Below, piece by piece: positions 48,199 to 56,429 of a stretch of 64,000 nt of DNA. The translations under genes were made by a program, and so were the position numbers. The first letter of the stretch is position 1. Each line of letters begins with the position of its first letter. The notes under the pieces are model-generated. The model was not told the DNA's origin and ran no database searches. It was given only the letters and a program-made list of their open reading frames with translations. The DNA comes from Hymenobacter terricola (GTDB lineage: Bacteria > Bacteroidota > Bacteroidia > Cytophagales > Hymenobacteraceae): assembly GCF_017921975.2 (NCBI RefSeq), contig NZ_JAGEMO020000001.1:186001-250000 (forward strand), read 5' to 3'.

Positions 48199-49838
48199 CG
48201 GCCGGGCCGCCGAAACACCGAGAGCACGCGCAGGCCATAGGCCCGCACGCGGTATATCTCGCGGCCGATGCTGTCCGGGTACGGTGCCGGATGGGTGCGG
48301 TAGGCGCTGAGATAATAGCGGGCCCTGGCCGCGCCCACCAACCGGAACCGCAGCCGATCGGGCCGCCTCACGAGGGCCAGGTTCTTTTCAATCAGCCCGT
48401 CGTTGGGGGCGGCCACGCCGAGCACCGGCGCAGAATCATGCCGGGCAATCCACTCCAGGCCCTGGCGGTACGACAGGCCCCAGTAGTCGCACTCAAACAG
48501 CCGCCCGGCCGTGCCCGGTGGCAAAAATGAGAAGTACACTTGCTCCTGCGGGTGCGCGCCCACCATGCGCCCGGCGGTGTAAGCCATTTCGAGGCCCGCC
48601 ACCACGGCAGCGGCGACGGCCAGCCGGCGCAACAGAACCCCGCGCCGGCCCGCGTGCCACAGCAGCTGCGCCCCCCGGCCCGCCAGCAGCAGCAGCGCCG
48701 GATACACGAAGTACAGGTGCCGCCAGCCGTCGTAAATCACCGAATGCAGCCCGATTACCAGCAAAATGGGCAAGCTAAACCAGCCCAATATCAGCACGTC
48801 GAGCCGGCCCTCGAACGTGCGCAGGTGCGCAATTGGCCGCCGCAGCAGTGCCACCAGCACGCCGCCCACGCCCAGCAAAAACGCCGCCGTGTACGCCAGG
48901 GGCGTGGTGACAAAAATCCAGACCGGCGCGTAGTGCCACGGCAGCTGCCGGGCGGCAATAATGCGGCCCAGGTACAGCATGTGGCCATCCCAGGCGGTAT
49001 AGCGGCTGAAGCGCAACAATGCATCGCCGAAGTGCTGCACCGGCGCGGCCCATAGGTAGGGCCAGCCCGCTACTACGGCCACCGGCAGCACGGTCAGATA
49101 CACTGCCAGCGCGCGCGCAAGCAACCAGCGGCGTGGTCGGCCAGTCGCGCCAAAACCGCTTTCCAGCAGCAGCATTCCGACGGTTAAAGCCACCAGCAAT
49201 ACCCCCAGAATCCGTACATCTACGGCGGCAGCCGTGGCCAGGCCGTGCACCGCCGCCCGCGCCAGGGAGGGCCGGCGCAGCAGCCGCGTCAGGGTGTAAG
49301 CTCCGAGCGTGAACAGCGCCAGAAACACGATGTCGGTGCCGTTGTAAAAGGATTCGGCAAAGAACCTGGGCGAAAGCACCAGCCCGAAACTGACCAGCAG
49401 GCCCCAGCGCCAGCTGCGCAGGTAGCGGCTGCCCAGCCGATAGAGCGCCCATACGCCTCCGGCAAAAACCAGAAAAACCGCCAAATGGCGCAGCAGATAA
49501 TAGTCTCGCGAGTCGTTCACGCCCAGCACTTTGGCCAGCACCACCACTGGCAGCTCAAACAGCACGCCGTGGTCGTTGTCGCGGTTGCCTTCGATGGCGT
49601 GCACGGTGGCGAACTTGGGCTGCCGGGCCGTCCAGGCCGGGGCCACCATGCCGGCAATGTACTTGGCACTTACCATGGCATTGCTTCGCAGCACCTCCTC
49701 GTCCCACGACACGCCGTAATCCCGAAAACACAGCAAGCCCACGAGCAGCAGCAGGGCGAAGTAGCCGCGGACGTAGAAGGCGCGCTGGCGGCCTGAAAAA
49801 AACTCGCCTAAATAGGTTCGCAAACGGGGAAAGGGCAT
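48195..49838 (-). CDS. polytopic GT-C glycosyltransferase-like membrane protein, GT39 type (paralogue of 29446)
   Basis: 547 residues, about 11 helices, soluble end at about 440-547. Shared with 29446-31029: FRDYGVSWDEE (acidic catalytic-loop pair), HGVLFELPVVVLAKVLG, YYLLRHLAVFLVFAGGVWALY, LSPRFFAESFYNGTDIVFLA and VDVRILGVLL. It probably uses a lipid-linked sugar. The ATG at 49838 (MPFPRLRTYLGEFF) is chosen because a TTG at 49877 lies inside the -7 box at 49874-49882. Within the 29-50 kb region it is the seventh GT-C-like gene, on the opposite strand to the others. Confidence 0.75.
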   Translation of the reverse strand: MPFPRLRTYLGEFFSGRQRAFYVRGYFALLLLVGLLCFRDYGVSWDEEVLRSNAMVSAKYIAGMVAPAWTARQPKFATVHAIEGNRDNDHGVLFELPVVVLAKVLGVNDSRDYYLLRHLAVFLVFAGGVWALYRLGSRYLRSWRWGLLVSFGLVLSPRFFAESFYNGTDIVFLALFTLGAYTLTRLLRRPSLARAAVHGLATAAAVDVRILGVLLVALTVGMLLLESGFGATGRPRRWLLARALAVYLTVLPVAVVAGWPYLWAAPVQHFGDALLRFSRYTAWDGHMLYLGRIIAARQLPWHYAPVWIFVTTPLAYTAAFLLGVGGVLVALLRRPIAHLRTFEGRLDVLILGWFSLPILLVIGLHSVIYDGWRHLYFVYPALLLLAGRGAQLLWHAGRRGVLLRRLAVAAAVVAGLEMAYTAGRMVGAHPQEQVYFSFLPPGTAGRLFECDYWGLSYRQGLEWIARHDSAPVLGVAAPNDGLIEKNLALVRRPDRLRFRLVGAARARYYLSAYRTHPAPYPDSIGREIYRVRAYGLRVLSVFRRPGR

Positions 49839-49873
49839 TGCGCGGCTCACGGTGGGGCGGCCCAGCCGCGGGC

Positions 49874-49882
49874 GCAAAGGTA
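49874..49882 (-). promoter_or_regulatory. -7 box of the GT39-like gene
   Basis: TACCTTTGC on the minus strand, an exact TAnnTTTG match, 35 bp upstream of the ATG at 49838. It is identical to the boxes at 6267 and 24834. Confidence 0.5.
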
Positions 49883-49949
49883 AACCAAGCCGCGCCGGTG
49901 GGGTATTAGCTGGTACCGGCCGCCTTCGGCAACTACTATCCCGCGCTTT

Positions 49950-50576
49950 ATGCCGCTTCAGCCCCTGCTCCTGCCCCAGGCCGACTTGCTGTTCGACCCC
50001 GTTTTTTTATCAGCTCCCGAAGCGGATATCATCCTCGCGCAGCTCATCGCCGGCATTGCCTGGGAGCAGCGGGCCATCCGCATTTTTGGGCAGGAAATTC
50101 CCCAGCCCCGCCTGACGGCGTGGCACGGCGACCCGGCGGCGCGCTATGCCTACTCCGGCCTGGCCTGGGAGCCGCAGCCCTGGACGCCCCTGCTGCTCAT
50201 CCTGCGCCAGCGCATCGAAACCGCCACCAGCGCCCGGTTCAATAGCGTGCTGCTGAACTACTACCGCGACGGCCGCGACAGCATGGGCTGGCATTCGGAC
50301 GACGAGCCGGAGCTGGGGCCGGCTCCCGCAATTGCATCGCTCAGCCTCGGGGCTACGCGGCGCTTTCGGCTGCGGCCCTGTCGGGCCCGGCCCGGCGCCG
50401 GGCTGGTCCACCCACCGTTCGGCCTCGACTTGCCCAGCGGCAGCCTGCTGCTCATGCGGGGCCCTACCCAGCGGCACTGGCAGCACGCCCTGCCCAAAAC
50501 TGCGCGGCCCGTGGGGGCCCGGCTCAACCTAACGTTCCGGTGGGTGGCGGCCGCGAGCGGCGGGCCCGCCCGCTAG
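49950..50576 (+). CDS. AlkB-like alpha-ketoglutarate-dependent dioxygenase
   Basis: 208 residues. AlkB-family enzymes demethylate alkylated DNA or RNA bases with Fe(II) and 2-oxoglutarate. The iron triad is visible: WHSDDE (His and Asp of HxD, about 113-115) and HWQHALPK (distal His). The 2-oxoglutarate arginines are in RLNLTFR. FNSVLLNYYRDGRDSMGWHSDDE and SLSLGATRRFRL match the ALKBH2/3-like bacterial group. A 30-residue Pro/Arg-rich loop around RPCRARPGAGLVHPPFG interrupts the barrel. Its stop overlaps the next convergent gene by 4 bp. Confidence 0.93.
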   Translation: MPLQPLLLPQADLLFDPVFLSAPEADIILAQLIAGIAWEQRAIRIFGQEIPQPRLTAWHGDPAARYAYSGLAWEPQPWTPLLLILRQRIETATSARFNSVLLNYYRDGRDSMGWHSDDEPELGPAPAIASLSLGATRRFRLRPCRARPGAGLVHPPFGLDLPSGSLLLMRGPTQRHWQHALPKTARPVGARLNLTFRWVAAASGGPAR

Positions 50577-50794
50577 TAGCAAATGCCGGGATGACCGTGT
50601 AAGTGAGGACAGAAACCCGCGCCCACTTCGTAGCTACCCACCCGGAAATTCGCCACGGTTACGTACTCGGGAAGTCTGTTTGTCAGCTCCATCAGTGTAT
50701 GCTCGGCTGCCGGAGGCCCTTCGGCTGGGGGCTGCTCCGGCAGGGGCGAGATGGGCGGTTGTTTAGGCCGACGAAAGCGGGCGATTCGAAACAT
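50573..50794 (-). CDS. small hypothetical protein with C-terminal HGHPGICY
   Basis: 73 residues from ATG at 50794; a TTG at 50860 would add a hydrophobic stretch. It has a basic start (MFRIARFRRPK), a Pro-rich linker and a C-terminal part VANFRVGSYEVGAGF...HGHPGICY. The C-terminus resembles that of the small protein at 53919 (LRVGDFVVSEEG...GHPGIRY), which suggests a small family defined by its tail. No known family is recognised. It is convergent with alkB. Confidence 0.45.
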   Translation of the reverse strand: MFRIARFRRPKQPPISPLPEQPPAEGPPAAEHTLMELTNRLPEYVTVANFRVGSYEVGAGFCPHLHGHPGICY

Positions 50795-50983
50795 GAATAG
50801 AAAAATGGCTAAGGTTAACTCAACGGCAGCCAGCGCTTTGAAGCCACGGCAGTTACCCAATTACAAGTAGCGTACCAAGGCAGACCGCGCCCCGTTTCTG
50901 CGGAAATCCTGTACGTCCGCTCCGGAGTTTTTCACCCGCATCGGAGCCATTATCAAAGGTAACAGGCCTGGTATTCAGGGCAC

Positions 50984-51019
50984 AAAAAAATCCCCGGCCA
51001 CCTGCTGGCCGGGGATTCT
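50984..51019 (-). terminator. intrinsic terminator of the TonB receptor gene
   Basis: AATCCCCGGCCA pairs perfectly with its complement around a five-base loop, and on the minus strand a run of seven T follows. It lies about 20 bp past the stop at 51040. Confidence 0.85.
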
Positions 51020-51039
51020 TGGTGGTCGTTTTTCTCTGT

Positions 51040-53802
51040 TTACTTGATGTCGAACAACAGGCCGAAGTAGCCGAGGCGGCCGTAGCTGGGCGCGCCGTAC
51101 ACTTGCAGGTTGGGCGAGTCGAAGAGGTTGGTAGCGCCAGCTTGCAGCGTGGTGTGCAGGCTTTTGAGCGTGTAGCCCACCTGCGCATCCAGGGTTTGGG
51201 CCGTGGGCACGGTGCCGGTGGCAAAGGTCGACTCGTAGAGGAAGGCATCGACCCAGCGGTAGTTAAGGTTGTAGCTCAGCGTGCGGTCCAGGAGCAGGCC
51301 GTCGAGGCCGAGGTTGAACTTGTGGCGCGGCGTGTTGAAGAACGACTGCGTGCCGGTTTTGAAATCCTTCGTGACCAGGTCGTTGTAGCTGTAGTTGGCG
51401 CTCACCGTGAGGGCCGGCGCGAAGGCGTAGCTCAGCGTGATGCCCGCGCCCTGGCTCTGCACGCGCTGGTCGACGTTGGCCGCAATCTGGATAACGCGGG
51501 TGGGGAAAGCCGCGCTCTGAAAGCGCCCGCCAGCTGCGGCCCCAATTTGCGAAGCAGTGGGGCGGCTGCCGTCGGTGTTGCCGATGAAGTTTTGGGTGGC
51601 GATGAAGTTGTTGTACACGTTATAGAAGTAGTCGATGTCGACGTACAACTTCTTGACCAGCTGGGCGCGGTAGCCCACTTCGTAGCTATTCACTTCTTCC
51701 AGCTTGAGCGAAGCGGCATTATACTCATAGCCAGCGAGGTCAGTGGTGCGGGTGGGCGCCAGAATGCCCGGCAGCTGGCTGGCCAGGGCCGGTGAGTAGC
51801 CCTGGAAGCCGCCGCGCACGTTGCCCAGCAGAATGGCCCGGCCTACGTCGAGCTTGATGTACTGGTCGTTCTGGGTAGGGGCGCGGAAAGCGCGGCTGAA
51901 ACTGGCGCGGAAGTTCTGAAGCTTGTCCGGCCCCAGCGAGTACACGACCGAGGCGCGGGGCGAAAACGCCGTGCCGAAGTTCTGGAACCGGTCGACGCGG
52001 CCGGCGGCCGCCAGTTTCAGGTGGTCGTCGAGCAGGGTTTTGCTGGCCTGGGCGTAGGCGCCGTACTCGTAGTTCGTAATGCGGCCGCCGTCCCTGGTGT
52101 CTTCAAACAGGCTGCCGTCGGAGCCCAGCAGAAACTGGCGGTAGGCCCCGCCCACGGTCAGGTCGGCGAAGTTGTTATTATAGGTGTACTGGCCGCTGCC
52201 TTCGTTCAGAATGGAGCGGATAATCAGACGGGCGCCCTGGCCCGGCGTCGGGTTGTGAATGAGCTGGTTGCGGGCCACGTCAAAATCCGCCGTGCCGGGC
52301 TGCAGCTGCATTGGGGCGGCGGCGGTGAGGGCGGCCTGCGTGGCCGCATCCACCGGCTGGCCGGCGTTCAGGTTGCCGGCCAGAGTGCCCAGGTAAGTAC
52401 CCACGTAGCGCTGGCCGTAGGTGGTGGTAGCGGAACCCGGCACCAGCTGGTTTTGCAGAAAACCGCCCAGGAAACCCAGGTTGTAGGAACCGTCCGTCTG
52501 CGGGTCGCGCCCCCCCGAAAAGTCATGGGTGGTGAAGGCACGCACAAACCAGTTGCGGCCTTCCACCTGCACGCGACCCTGGTGGGCGCCACTGTTCACA
52601 AACCGGTAGCGGCTGGCGCTTTGGTACGTCGTGTTGGCCTGAGTGTACTTGTAGTCTACCGTTGCTTTGATACTGCTGGTGAGCAGCACGGCCAGGCTTG
52701 GCGCAACCTTATAGGAGTGGGTTTTATTGTCGGTGGCAATCAGGTCCTGCTCCGTGTAGCCGGGCAGAAACAGGGTTTTGCCCACCAAAGAACTCGGCGT
52801 CTGTACCGTTGCGCCGGTGGCCGGGTTGGTAAAAGTTGTCCCAAAGGTGAAGGCTCCCACGTCGCCGTAGCGGCTCACCGCGTCGTAGCCCAGGTTCGAG
52901 CCGGCGGCATTATTGCCGGGCTCAATCAGGCTAGAAGTTGCGTCCTTATTATCGGCAATGAAATCGTTGGCCACCGTGGCGCCGCCGGAGATTTTGAAGG
53001 CCACCCGCTCGCCGATTTTTGTGGCGTAGCGCAGCTGGCCGTCCAGCAGGTTGCGGTTGCCGCCGCGCAGGCGCACCGTCAGGCCGGGGTCTTTGAAGGG
53101 GTCTTTCGAGTTGGTGAGCAGCACGCCGTTAAAAGCGTTGGCCCCGTAGAGGGCCGAGGCCGGACCGTGCACGATTTCCACGCTCGCCACGTCCAGCACC
53201 GGCGTACCCAGCAGGTTACCAAAGTAGCTGCTCAGGCTGGGAATCTGTGTGTCCATGTAATCGGCCAGCTGAATGACCCGCTCCGAGCGCGAGGAGTTGA
53301 AGCCGCGCGTGCTGAAGCTGGTGGTGAGCATGCTGGAGCTGCTCACGTCGATGCCTTTGAAGCGGCCCAGGCCGGCCACCAGGTCGGGCGTGGTGATTTG
53401 CTCCACCTGGCGCTGGCTGAGCTTTTCCACCGTCACGGGCACCTGGCCAATACTTTCCTCCACGCGGGAGGCTGCCACCACCACCTGGTCGAGCACGGCA
53501 CTGGGACGGAGCGTGACAATGAGGGCATTATCGGGCTGGCTCAACGGCAGCTCCTGGGTTTCATACCCAATAAACGACACGGATAAAACCAGTGCACCCT
53601 TGGAAAAATCCGATTTTATCTGAAACTGTCCTTCTTCGTTGGTGCTGCCGCCCGTGTAGGTTCCTTTAAAGAATACGGTGGCTCCCGGCAGCGGCATACC
53701 AGCCTCCGTCTGCACGGTTCCGCTGATGGTTTGAGGGCCCTGCGCCCAGCTGCTCAACGGCAGCAGCAGGCATAAAATAATGCAGATGTAAATGTGACGC
53801 AT
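51040..53802 (-). CDS. TonB-dependent outer-membrane receptor with carboxypeptidase-D-like N-terminal domain
   Basis: 920 residues. A signal peptide (1-20, ending SWAQ) is followed by a CarboxypepD_reg-like domain (about 22-105: ISGTVQTEAGMPLPGATVFF), a plug domain (about 118-230: VPVTVEKLSQRQVEQIT, GPASALYGANAFNGVLL) and a 22-strand-type barrel to the C-terminal aromatic end (GYFGLLFDIK). It imports an unknown ligand with energy from TonB. No SusD gene follows, so it is not a standard SusC/D pair. The upstream region has a perfect TAGGTTTG box flanked by a 10-bp inverted repeat, implying repressor control. Confidence 0.92.
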   Translation of the reverse strand: MRHIYICIILCLLLPLSSWAQGPQTISGTVQTEAGMPLPGATVFFKGTYTGGSTNEEGQFQIKSDFSKGALVLSVSFIGYETQELPLSQPDNALIVTLRPSAVLDQVVVAASRVEESIGQVPVTVEKLSQRQVEQITTPDLVAGLGRFKGIDVSSSSMLTTSFSTRGFNSSRSERVIQLADYMDTQIPSLSSYFGNLLGTPVLDVASVEIVHGPASALYGANAFNGVLLTNSKDPFKDPGLTVRLRGGNRNLLDGQLRYATKIGERVAFKISGGATVANDFIADNKDATSSLIEPGNNAAGSNLGYDAVSRYGDVGAFTFGTTFTNPATGATVQTPSSLVGKTLFLPGYTEQDLIATDNKTHSYKVAPSLAVLLTSSIKATVDYKYTQANTTYQSASRYRFVNSGAHQGRVQVEGRNWFVRAFTTHDFSGGRDPQTDGSYNLGFLGGFLQNQLVPGSATTTYGQRYVGTYLGTLAGNLNAGQPVDAATQAALTAAAPMQLQPGTADFDVARNQLIHNPTPGQGARLIIRSILNEGSGQYTYNNNFADLTVGGAYRQFLLGSDGSLFEDTRDGGRITNYEYGAYAQASKTLLDDHLKLAAAGRVDRFQNFGTAFSPRASVVYSLGPDKLQNFRASFSRAFRAPTQNDQYIKLDVGRAILLGNVRGGFQGYSPALASQLPGILAPTRTTDLAGYEYNAASLKLEEVNSYEVGYRAQLVKKLYVDIDYFYNVYNNFIATQNFIGNTDGSRPTASQIGAAAGGRFQSAAFPTRVIQIAANVDQRVQSQGAGITLSYAFAPALTVSANYSYNDLVTKDFKTGTQSFFNTPRHKFNLGLDGLLLDRTLSYNLNYRWVDAFLYESTFATGTVPTAQTLDAQVGYTLKSLHTTLQAGATNLFDSPNLQVYGAPSYGRLGYFGLLFDIK

Positions 53803-53814
53803 ACGCTAAAGAGT

Positions 53815-53844
53815 AAAAAATAGTCTGCAAACCTACTATTTTTT
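53815..53844 (-). promoter_or_regulatory. promoter -7 box embedded in an operator-like dyad
   Basis: AAAAAATAGT (53815-53824) and ACTATTTTTT (53835-53844) are perfect 10-bp inverted arms with a 10-bp spacer. The -7 box TAGGTTTG (minus strand, 53828-53835) lies in the spacer. It is 13-42 bp upstream of the TonB receptor start. A dimeric repressor bound here would block the promoter. Confidence 0.6.
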
Positions 53845-53918
53845 CTCCGCATTCTGCGAAACACTCAGCCGTTAAGCTACATATTCTAGTGCAATGAAAT
53901 TTATTGAATAATAATTAG

Positions 53919-54176
53919 TTAGTATCTAATACCCGGGTGGCCTGACAGCTGGGAGTCACCTTCTTCACTCACCACAAAATCGCCGACTCGCAACACGGCG
54001 GCCACCGGCATGATGGATACGAATACCGGTGCCGTGCGACGCCAGGGCGCCATAGCAGACGCGTACCGGGCAGCGGCGGCCATGGGCAGCACCAGCAGGG
54101 TAGCACGTCGGCGGGCAGCACGGCAGCGCCACCGCATGTAGCCAATTTGTTTGTAGCGAAATCGAAAATGGGTCAT
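53919..54176 (-). CDS. small basic hypothetical protein with C-terminal GHPGIRY
   Basis: 85 residues, ATG start. The first half is basic and Arg-rich (RYKQIGYMRWRCRAARRRA). The middle is Ala-rich and mildly hydrophobic (TLLVLPMAAAARY; VFVSIMPVAAVL). The C-terminus LRVGDFVVSEEGDS-x-GHPGIRY resembles that of the protein at 50573. Whether it is expressed is unsure, but a tail shared by two independent frames at separate loci makes coding plausible. No function can be suggested. It occupies most of the 560-bp gap between the TonB receptor and kmo. Confidence 0.4.
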   Translation of the reverse strand: MTHFRFRYKQIGYMRWRCRAARRRATLLVLPMAAAARYASAMAPWRRTAPVFVSIMPVAAVLRVGDFVVSEEGDSQLSGHPGIRY

Positions 54177-54399
54177 GGCTAAAAGTAGTTTAGTTCTAAT
54201 TCGTCAAAGGTCCGGTAGCGGTTGCCTTACTCGCTTTTTTCACGACTAATTATACAAATTACTCGATAAGTGCAAACGTATGCCCTCATGAGATTTTGAA
54301 TGGACGTGGCTAGACTTTTTTGCGACGGCAGCTAATCCCTAAGCGCAGTAGTAGCTTCGCGGCTGTGTGCTCCGATTCCCGTTTCCCCGCTTACGCCTC

Positions 54400-55788
54400 A
54401 TGCCAACAACTGCCCTTCCTTCGCCCACCGATGCACCGCTGACCGTAATGGGCGCCGGCCTGGTCGGCTCCCTCCTGTCGTTGTACCTGGCCCGACGCGG
54501 GCATTCCGTGCAGGTTTTTGAGCGGCGCGCCGACCCACGGCGGGCCGGTTTTCAGGAAGGCCGCTCCATCAACTTAGCCCTGTCGGACCGCGGCTGGCGA
54601 GCGCTGGAAGGTGTGGGGGTGGGCGATGACATCCGCCAGGTGGGCATTGCGATGACCGGCCGCGTGATGCACGATGTGCACGGCAACCTCACCCGCCAAC
54701 CCTACGGCCAGGCCGACCAGGCCATCTACTCCGTCAACCGCGGCCACCTCAACCGCCGCCTGCTCGACCTGGCCGAGGCCCAGCCCAACGTGCGCCTCCA
54801 CTTTGGCCGGCAGTGCCTGGGCATCGACCTGCGCAAGCAGCACCTGCACCTGCTCGATTCGGCCACTCACCAGGAGCATACCGAGCCTTACACCCGCCTG
54901 TTTGGTACCGATGGCGCCTTTTCGGCCGTGCGCGGAGCCTTGCAGAAAACCGACCGCTACGACTACTCGCAGGACTACCTGGAGTACGGCTATAAGGAGT
55001 TGACCATCGCGGCCGGGCCCGGGGGCGCGTGGCAGCTGGAGAAAAACGCCCTGCACATCTGGCCGCGCGGGCAGTACCTGATGATTGCGCTGCCCAACCT
55101 CGACGGCTCGTTCAACTGCACGCTGTTTTTCCCGTATGAAGGCGAGGAGAGCTTTGCCGCGCTGCCAACGCCGGCCGATGTCACGGCTTTTTTCACCCGC
55201 GTCTTTCCCGATGCCGTGCCGCTGATGCCCGCCCTGACGGAGGAGTTTTTCGCGCATCCCACGGGCTCGCTCGTCACCATCAAGTGCTTCCCCTGGAAGT
55301 ACGATGATGACGTGCTGCTGCTCGGCGATGCCTCGCACGCCATCGTGCCGTTCTACGGGCAGGGCATGAATGCCGGCTTCGAAGATTGCAGCGTGCTCAA
55401 CGAGCTGCTCGACCAGCACGGCGACGCAAACTGGCCCGCCATCTTTGCCGAGTTCCAAACCCAGCGCAAGCCCAACACCGACGCCATGGCCGACCTCGCG
55501 CTCTACAACTTTACCGAGATGCGCGACCGCGTGGCCGACCCGCGCTTCCTGCTCCAGAAGAAGATTGAGGCCAAAATCGCGGCCCAGTTTCCCGGCCGCT
55601 GGACGCCGCTGTACTCGCAGGTCACGTTCTCGCACACGCCCTACGCCGAGGCCTGGGCCGCCGGCCAACGCCAGGATGCCATCATGGCCCGCCTCATGCC
55701 TCACATTCAAACCGAAGCCGATTTCGACCAGCCCGCTGTGCAGGAGTTGGTGCAACAGGAAATGGCGGGAGCTGCCACGGCGGCGTGA
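54400..55788 (+). CDS. kmo: kynurenine 3-monooxygenase
   Basis: 462 residues. This FAD enzyme hydroxylates kynurenine to 3-hydroxykynurenine with NADPH. Motifs: TVMGAGLVGSLLSLYLARRG (FAD loop), FERRADPRRAGFQEGRSINLALSDRGWRAL (the RSINLALS signature of KMO), NRGHLNRRLLD and LLGDASHAIVPFYGQGMNAGFEDC (second FAD motif). The ATG at 54400 (MPTTALPSPTD) is preferred over GTG at 54367. A TAGCTTCG near 54352 is a weak -7 candidate. It is 7 kb from kynU, unlike compact kyn operons. The C-terminal membrane helix of eukaryotic KMO is absent. Confidence 0.96.
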   Translation: MPTTALPSPTDAPLTVMGAGLVGSLLSLYLARRGHSVQVFERRADPRRAGFQEGRSINLALSDRGWRALEGVGVGDDIRQVGIAMTGRVMHDVHGNLTRQPYGQADQAIYSVNRGHLNRRLLDLAEAQPNVRLHFGRQCLGIDLRKQHLHLLDSATHQEHTEPYTRLFGTDGAFSAVRGALQKTDRYDYSQDYLEYGYKELTIAAGPGGAWQLEKNALHIWPRGQYLMIALPNLDGSFNCTLFFPYEGEESFAALPTPADVTAFFTRVFPDAVPLMPALTEEFFAHPTGSLVTIKCFPWKYDDDVLLLGDASHAIVPFYGQGMNAGFEDCSVLNELLDQHGDANWPAIFAEFQTQRKPNTDAMADLALYNFTEMRDRVADPRFLLQKKIEAKIAAQFPGRWTPLYSQVTFSHTPYAEAWAAGQRQDAIMARLMPHIQTEADFDQPAVQELVQQEMAGAATAA

Positions 55789-55808
55789 GGCGCGTCCAAG
55801 CCCGCTTG

Positions 55809-56225
55809 CTAACGCGCGGCTAGCTCAAAACCGCCGAGCGGCAGCATGGTGCCGGCCAGTTGCCGGCGCAGAGCGCCATAATCCGCCAACTGACTGGTGG
55901 CCAGCACATTTTGCACGACTTTCAGGTACTGGCGCTGTGCCTGGGCAGCATCTGCTGCGGTGATGGCCAGCGCTAAGGCTTGGTGCTGGGCCACGGCATG
56001 GGCTTGCACGGCATGCCACTGAACGTTGCTGAGCACCGGGGCATCGGCCAGAAAGCTGGTGATGCGCCAGGCTTCGCGCACTCGCCCGGAAAAGCCGGGG
56101 GCGGCGGTTTCGTTGCGAGCTTCCGCCTGGGCAGCCGTCAGGGGCTTGGGGCCAGAACGGGCCTGCGCACCTAAAGCACTCAAAAGCAGCCATATTGCCA
56201 CTACAGGAAACCAAGCCACTGCCAT
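55809..56225 (-). CDS. secreted helical hypothetical protein
   Basis: 138 residues. A signal peptide (about 1-22, ending GAQA) is followed by an Ala/Gln-rich region predicted to be alpha-helical (RVREAWRITSFLADAP; QAHAVAQHQALALAITAADAAQAQRQYLKVV). It has no Cys and no recognised motif. It looks like a small periplasmic helical-bundle protein. It is convergent with kmo (20 bp between stops) and divergent from the LytTR regulator gene. Function unknown. Confidence 0.65.
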   Translation of the reverse strand: MAVAWFPVVAIWLLLSALGAQARSGPKPLTAAQAEARNETAAPGFSGRVREAWRITSFLADAPVLSNVQWHAVQAHAVAQHQALALAITAADAAQAQRQYLKVVQNVLATSQLADYGALRRQLAGTMLPLGGFELAAR

Positions 56226-56429
56226 TATTCGAGCAGCAGAAGCAGAAGCCTTTAAAACAGTTAAATAATAGGGGTTTTACGCACCTGAAAGCTAATTGGC
56301 ACTTCTTCGAGAAATGATATTTTTTGGCTGACTGTCGTGTTTTGCCCCGCGAGTGGTTACTTTATACCGGCGAATGAAAAACCTATTTGCTATTCTCCTT
56401 CGCACACTACTCACGCTCGCTATTTTACT

